35,035 bases of DNA from Candidatus Pacearchaeota archaeon (lineage in GTDB: Archaea; Nanobdellota; Nanobdellia; Pacearchaeales; GW2011-AR1): NCBI GenBank assembly GCA_018304985.1, contig JAGVWP010000011.1:1-35035 (forward strand). The letters are read 5' to 3'. Within the stretch, counting starts at the first letter, position 1, and every line of letters begins with the position of its first letter. Below, piece after piece: positions 28,555 to 35,035 of the stretch. The position numbers and the translations under genes were made by a program. Under the pieces are notes generated by a model, which worked only from the letters and a program-made list of their open reading frames with translations, made no database searches and was not told the DNA's origin.

Positions 28555-29190
28555 ATGAAGGTGAAATTTTTCAAGAATTTTGGCAGGAATTTTTTTTCTA
28601 AATTGTTCAGAGGAAAAAAAGAAATAAGCCTTGGTTTTTACGGCCCGCCTAATGCTGGCAAAACAAGCCTTGCAAATAAGCTGTGCAAAGACTGGCTTGG
28701 AGAAGAACTTGGCAAGGTAAGCCATATTCCCCATGAAACAAGAAATGTTCAGTTCAAGGAAAAAGTTAATATTGAGTATAATGGAAAAAAAATGAATTTT
28801 AAACTAGTTGACACTCCTGGAATAGCAACAAAAATTGATTATGAAGATTTTATCAAGTTTGGAATTAAGAGAAAAGAGGCCCAAAAAAGAGCTAAAGAAG
28901 CAACTCAGGGAGTTATTGATGCAATAAAATGGATTGAAGACATGGAAGCTGTAGTTGTTGTGCTAGACTCGTCTAAAAATCCGTATTCTCAGGTTAATAT
29001 TACAATAATAGGAAATTTAGCTGCAAGAAAAATACCTGTCCTGATAGTTGCAAATAAGATTGATTTAAAAAAAGCAGATGTTAAAAAAGTTGAATCTGCT
29101 TTTCCAGAATATAAAGTTGTGGGAATAAGCGCAAGAACAGGGGAAAACATGGAGGAGTTTTACAAGGCGCTGTTTAAATTAGTGAAATAA
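28555..29190 (+). CDS. Era-like GTPase (OapA-like)
   Basis: G1 GPPNAGKTS, G3 DTPG, G4 NKID, G5 ISA. Confidence 0.9.
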   Translation: MKVKFFKNFGRNFFSKLFRGKKEISLGFYGPPNAGKTSLANKLCKDWLGEELGKVSHIPHETRNVQFKEKVNIEYNGKKMNFKLVDTPGIATKIDYEDFIKFGIKRKEAQKRAKEATQGVIDAIKWIEDMEAVVVVLDSSKNPYSQVNITIIGNLAARKIPVLIVANKIDLKKADVKKVESAFPEYKVVGISARTGENMEEFYKALFKLVK

Positions 29191-29198
29191 TAAAAATA

Positions 29199-29232
29199 AA
29201 CCTTTAAAAAAGGTTTCCAAGATCATATAAAA
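29199..29232 (+). repeat. Leader hairpin family, short form
   Basis: AACCTTTAAAAAAGGTTTCCAAGATCATATAAAA immediately before the ATG at 29233. Confidence 0.5.
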
Positions 29233-29622
29233 ATGGCAAAAAAAATAAAAGGACTGACAATTGAATTTATTCCGTATTCGGAAATAAGAGACTTGAACAG
29301 CGGGGAAAGAGTTAAGAAACTATTGTCTATTGTTCTGACAAACAGAATAATTGTTTTACAGGGAAGATTAAAGCCGGAAGAGGAAACAAGGCTGATTGAA
29401 GATACAATGGCTATGATTGATCATGTCAAGCATTTTAAAGGAATAGAACTGGCAGTTATCGGCGCTGATAATGGAAATAATCCTGTAATGAGAAAATTTA
29501 CAAGCGGAATTGCAAAAATGCTCGTTGGAGACACTGCTGCAATGACAATTATAGGTCCTGCAAGCATTGTCAAGGATATAAAAAAGAATCCGAGAAAAAT
29601 TGAGCTGATGCTGAAGAAATAA
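29233..29622 (+). CDS. DUF2073 family protein (OapB-like)
   Basis: LTIEFIPYSEIRDLNSGERVKKLLS...GIELAVIGADN...LVGDTAAMTIIGPASIVKDIKKNPRKIELML. Confidence 0.8.
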   Translation: MAKKIKGLTIEFIPYSEIRDLNSGERVKKLLSIVLTNRIIVLQGRLKPEEETRLIEDTMAMIDHVKHFKGIELAVIGADNGNNPVMRKFTSGIAKMLVGDTAAMTIIGPASIVKDIKKNPRKIELMLKK

Positions 29623-29747
29623 CTTTTTCTTGAATTAATGTAAGAGTAAATTTCTCTATGTGAAAAATTTGGCTTTATTTATATGATATAACTACTAAGA
29701 TTATTAATTAAACTTGCTTAATACATTGTTTTTATATTTTCAAAATA

Positions 29748-29788
29748 AAGACAACCAATGGTTTTCTTTATCAAACTTTCCTTTTAAT
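29748..29788 (+). repeat. Trailer hairpin family copy
   Basis: AAAGACAACCAATGGTTTTCTTTATCAAACTTTCCTTTTAA; reverse complement nearly identical to 5286-5325. Confidence 0.65.
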
Positions 29789-30105
29789 TGCTAAACACAC
29801 AATATTAAATTTTTCTATGTGAAAAATTTATGCCTTATTTATCAGAGTAGCTTCTGATTTAATTCTTGGCTTAATTATTTGTTTTAAATTATTTTTCTTT
29901 ATTTTTTCAAAATCGTATTAAATAACTGCGAAGCAGACAATCTTAAAATCATTAACTTTTCTAAGGGCGGGTGGCGAGCAACTTTGCGAAAGTATCTTGA
30001 ATATAATTATGAGCGAGGTTGTGAGGAAATGGGAGAAGGTGGCGGGAGAAGAGCCGAGCGAAGGAATGAGTGAAGTAAATAAGCCATTTTATTATACTAA
30101 AATAT

Positions 30106-30128
30106 ATAAACAGCGTCTTGCTGTTTAT
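30106..30128. promoter_or_regulatory. 9-bp inverted repeat ATAAACAGC-GTCTT-GCTGTTTAT in 5' region of the Zn-ribbon gene
   Basis: Read directly; lies between TATA-like AAAATATATAAA and the likely start at 30132. Confidence 0.5.
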
Positions 30129-30131
30129 TTT

Positions 30132-30527
30132 ATGCCACATCAATGCGTTCATTGCTCAAAAGTATATCCAAATGCTGCTAAAGAATTACTGGAAGGTTGC
30201 GAGTGCGGAAGCCATTTTTTCTTTTACATTCGCGAAGAGCAACTGAAAAAAGCAATGGATCAGCCTGTAATTGAGCTGACAAGCGAGGAAAAAGAAAAGG
30301 TTGAGCATGATGTTAGAGAGATGATGGGTGTTGAAGACGAGGAAATACCGGTTATCTTAGATTTAGAGGCTGTGCATGTTTTAGGGCCTGGAAAATTTGA
30401 AATAGATCTTGTCAGGCTTTTTGATACAAAAAGGCCTTTAGTGTATAAATTAGAAGAGGGCAAGTATATTATTGATTTAGCTTCTACATTTATGTCAGAT
30501 ATGAAAGATAAGAAAGAAATAAAGTAA
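30132..30527 (+). CDS. Zn-ribbon protein (DUF2072/OapC-like); likely start 30132 rather than 29997
   Basis: MPHQCVHCSKVYPNAAKELLEGCECGSHFFFYIREEQ: CxxC...CxC ribbon near the expected N-terminus. Confidence 0.75.
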   Translation: MPHQCVHCSKVYPNAAKELLEGCECGSHFFFYIREEQLKKAMDQPVIELTSEEKEKVEHDVREMMGVEDEEIPVILDLEAVHVLGPGKFEIDLVRLFDTKRPLVYKLEEGKYIIDLASTFMSDMKDKKEIK

Positions 30528-30534
30528 GTTATAA

Positions 30535-30615
30535 AAAGAACCTATATGTTAAGTTTAACTTAACATCAAGATTATATGTATAATCTTAAAGGTTCTTCCT
30601 ATGCCATCTCCTCTA
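30535..30615 (+). repeat. Trailer hairpin family, expanded three-way-junction copy
   Basis: AAGAACC [ATGTTAAGTT-T-AACTTAACAT] [AAGATTATA-TG-TATAATCTT] AAAGGTTCTTCCTATGCCATCTCCTC. Confidence 0.6.
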
Positions 30616-30696
30616 AGAATACAAGAGCTATAAAGTAAGATATTTAAACCATCTAAACTATTGTTAATAATAAATTAAAAAGAGTGTGATATGGGA

Positions 30697-30798
30697 ATGA
30701 ACCTTTTAAGAATAAACCTTTGAAAAGACAAGCAAAAAACCTTAAGGTTTTAAAGGTTTCCAAAATCATATAAATAACTTTTAAAAAAGTTACAAAAA
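30697..30798 (+). repeat. Leader hairpin family, long form, copy 2
   Basis: Same 46-nt start as 12131 and conserved AAAATCATATAAATAACTTTT end; abuts the ATG at 30799. Confidence 0.75.
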
Positions 30799-33654
30799 AT
30801 GAAAAAGGGGAAGAATTTTGTTTTATTAGGAATTAGTTTAATTATAAGTGTAATTATATTTTCTTCCATGATTTCTGCGCTGACTGCTGATGTTCAGGTA
30901 AATGAAGATCCGTGGTATACTTGGAAAAAAAATAGTAGTTTTGGTGGGGCAAATTTAACTGGGTTTTATGCTCCACTACCTGTTTTTTTTGAGGGATGGG
31001 CTTCGTCGCCAAGAGATGATATTGTTAATTATAGATGGAACTTCGGAGATGGGAATATTTTAGAGGGCGCTGGAATGTTTAATTCAGCGCATGTTTATGA
31101 AATTCCTGGCAGTTACACTGCAACACTTACTATAACTGATTCAAGTGGAGCAACTTCAAGTGATTCTATACTTATAAGTGTATGGGCAAGAACAGGAAAT
31201 ATTTATTATGTTGATTCTGCAATTGGAGATGATACTTTGTATGATGGAAAATGCCAAGCAGTTAGTGAAGGTTGTGGACCTTGGAGAACTGCTACAAAAG
31301 CTTTTAGAAATATGGGAACTAAAACTTGTCCGACAGTTGGTAATGAAACTGATTGCCCTCAAACAACCTCAATATATTCTCCTGGAGATCAGATTTTATT
31401 CAAAAGAGGGCAGACTTTCTATTATGCTAATGTAACTTCTATGTGGAATGGAACAGCAATAATCAACGATAAATATACTTCTAATCCGGGACATGGGAAA
31501 GCAAAATACGGATATTTATTTGGAGCTTATGGAACTGGCAACAAACCAATAATAAAACCTGCTAATGATTTTAGTGGATATTTAATATTGGGCACTGGAA
31601 ATGGGATGGCTTGGATAACTTTTCAGGATTTAAATTTTATTGGAACTTCAGATAATGGTGTTGTTGCTGGAGAGATAATGTTTACTTCTCAAGAAACAAA
31701 TCAAATTTTATTTTTGAGAGATGATTTTAAAAATACAAGTAGGGCAATTACAGCATCAAATAGGGCGGGGCAAGATGCAGTAACTGCAACTCTTTATAAT
31801 GTTTTTAGTGGGCTATTTATTTTTGATTCTACAATTAGAGATACAGTTGAAGGAACTTCATTTTTCGCAGTTGCACATAGATTGGCATTTGTAAATACCT
31901 TAATAGATAATTCAAATAATCATCAAGTATATCTTCCTTTTTTAAATAAGGGATTTATATATAATAATATTTTTACTAGAGGAACATTTGGAGTTGAACC
32001 ATTTAGAATAAGTGGAGCAGCAGGAAATTCTTGGATTCCAAGCGACAATATTTATATTGGAAAAAATAAATTTTTAGGTTGGGTTGATCCTATAGGATGT
32101 GCGTTAACTAGCAGCCAAGCCATGGCATGTTCAACTAATTCTGATTGTGATGATGGCAATTCAATAACTAATGATGAATGTGAAAACGGTAATTTATGCA
32201 AACACTGGACTTGTAGAATACAACCTAGCCTAGATTATGTGTATCCATATTCAGGATGGGATAGGCATAATGGTGGCGGAATAAGATACCATAATCCGGG
32301 AACAATACATTTAGGCCCAAATAGTAATGAAAATCAATCTTTATCAAATATTATTTTCGAAGAAAATATTGTAACAAACGGAGAAAAGTTAATGCATATT
32401 TCTGATGTAGAAAATTTAACCTTGAGAAACAATATTTTTATGAATAACAATACAAGTCCTGATGGCGATGATGCTGCAGGCATTTATCTTACAAGCCATC
32501 ACGGATATGAAAGAAAGCCAAATAAAAATATAAAAATTATAGGCAATACATTTATAATAAAACAGGCTTCATCATTATCCCCTGGAATTATTTACATAGA
32601 AAATTATTCAAAGACAAATAATCATCCATTTGTTTATAAAAATAATCAAGATTATTTAATTAAAAACAATATTTTCTATGTTTTAGGAAGTGGAACAACT
32701 ACTAAAATGATAAAGGTTGATGTTAATGACCTTGATTTAATAAATAATATTACTTTAGATAATAATCTGTACTATTCTACAAGCGGAACTGGAGCAGAGA
32801 TTAAGTTCAGGATTGGGGCAACAAATTATAATTTAACACAATGGCAATCTTTAACAGGAGAGGATTCTAACAGCTTTTTTGCAAATCCGTTATTTATCGA
32901 TGTTAACGGTCCTGATGGAATATTTTCAGAAGATAGTGGTTTTGATGCTAATTTAAGACTATTAACAGGAAGCCCTGCAATTGGCGCTGGAGCTTATTTA
33001 GGAGCTTTGTTGTATTATGATATTGAAAGAAAAATAAGAGGAAGTTTAATGGATATAGGAGCTTATGAATTTATAAGTGATACTGGCGGAGGACCTGTAT
33101 GCCCTAATGGAATTATAGAAGCTGGAGAACAGTGTGAAGGAAGCAATTTTGGAGTTTATAATGGTTTATGTACAAATTATTCAGCAAGTTATACTTCTGG
33201 CAATTTAATTTGTTCCAATTGCTTAATTAATGTTTCAAGTTGTGTTGGTAGTTTAGCCGGATGTGGTAATGGTATATGTGATGGAACAGAAATTGCTGCA
33301 ACATGCCCTGCGGACTGCACTTCTGGAGGTGGAGGTTCTGGTGGTGGCAGTGGGGGTGGCAGTGGTGGAGATATAAGTTTGCCTCCTGTTCAATATGTTG
33401 GAAGAACTTTGACATTTAATGGTATTGTTGAGAAAAATGATGCTGCAGGAACTCCTTGTAATTTATGTGATGTAACTGCAACTCTTGGAAGCTATCAAGC
33501 AACTGATCAATCAAATTCAAATGGAGAATTTACAGCTGTGTTTAACAATGCAAATTTTACATCAGGACCGAATTTAGTTACAATAAGAGTTGAAAGATCA
33601 AGCGATAGTTTAGATAAAACTTATACTAAAGAAGTTAATGTTGAAATAATTTAA
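30799..33654 (+). CDS. Secreted protein: PKD + right-handed beta-helix + Cys motif + Gly/Ser linker + C-terminal beta domain
   Basis: Signal peptide; NYRWNFGDGNILEG..HVYEIPGSYTATLTI (PKD); IYLTSHHGYERKPNKNIKIIGNTF; CGNGICDGTEIAATCPADC; GGGGSGGGSGGGSGG. Confidence 0.75.
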   Translation: MKKGKNFVLLGISLIISVIIFSSMISALTADVQVNEDPWYTWKKNSSFGGANLTGFYAPLPVFFEGWASSPRDDIVNYRWNFGDGNILEGAGMFNSAHVYEIPGSYTATLTITDSSGATSSDSILISVWARTGNIYYVDSAIGDDTLYDGKCQAVSEGCGPWRTATKAFRNMGTKTCPTVGNETDCPQTTSIYSPGDQILFKRGQTFYYANVTSMWNGTAIINDKYTSNPGHGKAKYGYLFGAYGTGNKPIIKPANDFSGYLILGTGNGMAWITFQDLNFIGTSDNGVVAGEIMFTSQETNQILFLRDDFKNTSRAITASNRAGQDAVTATLYNVFSGLFIFDSTIRDTVEGTSFFAVAHRLAFVNTLIDNSNNHQVYLPFLNKGFIYNNIFTRGTFGVEPFRISGAAGNSWIPSDNIYIGKNKFLGWVDPIGCALTSSQAMACSTNSDCDDGNSITNDECENGNLCKHWTCRIQPSLDYVYPYSGWDRHNGGGIRYHNPGTIHLGPNSNENQSLSNIIFEENIVTNGEKLMHISDVENLTLRNNIFMNNNTSPDGDDAAGIYLTSHHGYERKPNKNIKIIGNTFIIKQASSLSPGIIYIENYSKTNNHPFVYKNNQDYLIKNNIFYVLGSGTTTKMIKVDVNDLDLINNITLDNNLYYSTSGTGAEIKFRIGATNYNLTQWQSLTGEDSNSFFANPLFIDVNGPDGIFSEDSGFDANLRLLTGSPAIGAGAYLGALLYYDIERKIRGSLMDIGAYEFISDTGGGPVCPNGIIEAGEQCEGSNFGVYNGLCTNYSASYTSGNLICSNCLINVSSCVGSLAGCGNGICDGTEIAATCPADCTSGGGGSGGGSGGGSGGDISLPPVQYVGRTLTFNGIVEKNDAAGTPCNLCDVTATLGSYQATDQSNSNGEFTAVFNNANFTSGPNLVTIRVERSSDSLDKTYTKEVNVEII

Positions 33655-33665
33655 ACCACAAAAAA

Positions 33666-34139
33666 ATGAAAATAATGAAGTATAAAAAAATAGGCAAGAA
33701 AGGAGTAAGTCCTGTAATAATCACAGTGCTTTTAATAGCTCTTGTTATTATAGCGATTACAATTATTTCGATAGTTATAATAAATTTTGTCAAGAAAGGT
33801 GGCGGGCAAACAGAAGGAGTTTTAGATCAATATACTGGGAAGGTGGGATTTACAATAGAGCCTTTTACAACAGAAGATTTGCTGAATGACAGGATTAAGA
33901 TAATGAATACAGGAGAAAGAACACTGACAAGCTTTATTGTGAGGATAGATGGAGTGAATAAGGATATTATCAGTCAGAAAAACATAAAATCAAGGGAGAC
34001 AAGATATCTTTATTTAAAAAATCCATTCCCGTCTGGCAAACATACTCTAAGCGCAAGTTCTGCTGGAGTTAGTGATGAGAAAAACTTTAATCTAGGAGAG
34101 GACTGGCATGTTTCTATTGAAGATGGTCTGGCTGGTTAA
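33666..34139 (+). CDS. Archaeal type IV pilin-like protein
   Basis: KKIGKKGVSPVIITVLLIALVIIAITIISIVIINFV. Confidence 0.8.
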   Translation: MKIMKYKKIGKKGVSPVIITVLLIALVIIAITIISIVIINFVKKGGGQTEGVLDQYTGKVGFTIEPFTTEDLLNDRIKIMNTGERTLTSFIVRIDGVNKDIISQKNIKSRETRYLYLKNPFPSGKHTLSASSAGVSDEKNFNLGEDWHVSIEDGLAG

Positions 34140-34254
34140 CAGAGAATTAATTTTTGAAAACAGACAATATTAAATTTTTCTATGTGAAAAATTTATGCCT
34201 TATTTATATAAAATAAGTTACTGATGCTTAATTAAACTTACTTAATAAGTTGTA

Positions 34255-34324
34255 AAAATCAGGTGGAGATATTGCAGTATTTTCAAAATTATTTCCGATA
34301 TCACGCTATACCTCCACCTGATTT
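34255..34324. repeat. Long imperfect inverted repeat AATCAGGTGGAG...CTCCACCTGATT with conserved core
   Basis: About 20-bp stem with 2 mismatches; core TATTTTCAAAATTATTTCCGATATCACGCTATA recurs at about 11137-11170. Confidence 0.6.
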
Positions 34325-34434
34325 ATTCGTGTAAGTTACTGATTATTTGTTTAAATTAACTAATCTAATATTTTAATTGTTTTTTATATTTTCAGAATTA
34401 TATTTGATATATCAATACTCTAAAGTGACGTCCT

Positions 34435-35022
34435 CTGAAGCTTGAAAGCTTCAGCTTCCCGTTCAACTTTTTAACTTAGTCTTCCATTATCCAAACGGTT
34501 CCATGATGCGCATCCTGATTTCTTACATATTCATTCACATGTTCAATCTGCACAAAACCTACTGACGCTGCAAATCTGCCTCTACTCCATAGATGATGCT
34601 TGGGATATCTTAATTCTGCTTTTTCATGATTCAGAAAAAACAGCCTTGATGAAATTCCCTTTAGCAAATGCAGCGCTTTAGACGGAGACATTGTCATTGG
34701 AATCGACGCTGTTCCTTGTATATGTTCTGGCTGCACATTTAATTCAATCCATTTTATTCCATGCGTAAAAGCTGCTCTTCTTATGCATGCCTCAATCAAT
34801 TGCTTATATTTCCATTTTCTAAACATCTTGTATCGATATTTAGTCACCCATTCAAATTCCCACATGGAAATTCCAACATAGTGGTTTCCATGTTCATATT
34901 TATTCTCATATTTTTGATAGCTTTCGCTAATTTCTATTTGCATTTTATCCTCCGAAAGATTTATTTAGTTCGAGAAAGTTCAAACTACACTTGATAATTC
35001 AGTGAGCTGAAACAAGCTCACT
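34435..35022 (-). mobile_element. IS200-like element, tnpA only, bounded by RE hairpin (34435-34454) and LE hairpin (35001-35022)
   Basis: CTGAAGCTT-GA-AAGCTTCAG on the tnpA 3' side; AGTGAGCT-GAAACA-AGCTCACT on the 5' side. True ends not resolved. Confidence 0.65.
34476..34943 (-). CDS. tnpA: IS200/IS605-type Y1 transposase TnpA
   Basis: VQPEHIQG; SPSKALHLLKGISSRLFF; YPKHHLWSRGRFAASVGFVQIEHVNEYVRNQ (Y1 helix); SD GGAGG upstream. Confidence 0.9.
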   Translation of the reverse strand: MQIEISESYQKYENKYEHGNHYVGISMWEFEWVTKYRYKMFRKWKYKQLIEACIRRAAFTHGIKWIELNVQPEHIQGTASIPMTMSPSKALHLLKGISSRLFFLNHEKAELRYPKHHLWSRGRFAASVGFVQIEHVNEYVRNQDAHHGTVWIMED

Positions 35023-35035
35023 TTTCATAATCAAA

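Noticed and set aside
29961-30152. Minus-strand 63-aa ORF
   Set aside because: Overlaps the GC-rich island and promoter region; no recognisable domain.
410-34400. CRISPR array
   Set aside because: Repeats are dispersed across kilobases, not regularly spaced with unique spacers; no cas genes seen.
1-35035. tRNA or rRNA genes
   Set aside because: No cloverleaf with GGTTCRANYCC T-arm or rRNA core motif noticed by eye; a tRNAscan/Infernal run would be decisive.

Overview
AT-rich archaeal chromosome segment. A DPANN lineage of the Pacearchaeota/Woesearchaeota type is my inference from gene content, not tested. (1) RNA: an SRP RNA near 145-350, just downstream of a divergent Zn-ribbon gene fragment. 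(2) Surface machinery: a VirB11/TadA-type ATPase, two TadC-like membrane proteins, a 54-aa coiled-coil ORF missed by the ORF track, and about eight prepilin-like proteins. (3) Large secreted or anchored proteins with LamG, PKD, parallel beta-helix and Cys-rich domains; two share a C-terminal Cys-rich/TM module. (4) RtcB RNA ligase and archease. (5) An Era-like GTPase / DUF2073 / Zn-ribbon cassette, like the 'origin-associated' OapABC genes. (6) Four toxin-antitoxin-like loci: AbrB-RelE, AbrB-PIN, an AbrB-nucleotidyltransferase fusion, and an AbiE-like HTH + nucleotidyltransferase pair. Three have a short inverted repeat between a TATA-like box and the start codon, and the fourth has a tandem repeat. 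(7) An IS200-like transposase with a non-canonical HUQ motif and flanking hairpins. The most unusual signal is a layered set of dispersed, structured intergenic elements with consistent placement: a 5'-leader hairpin family ending in CCAAAATCATATAAA before start codons, a 3'-trailer hairpin family after stop codons, and an AAATTTYTC..GARAAATTT hairpin with compensatory changes. All calls come from reading the sequence; no database search was run.
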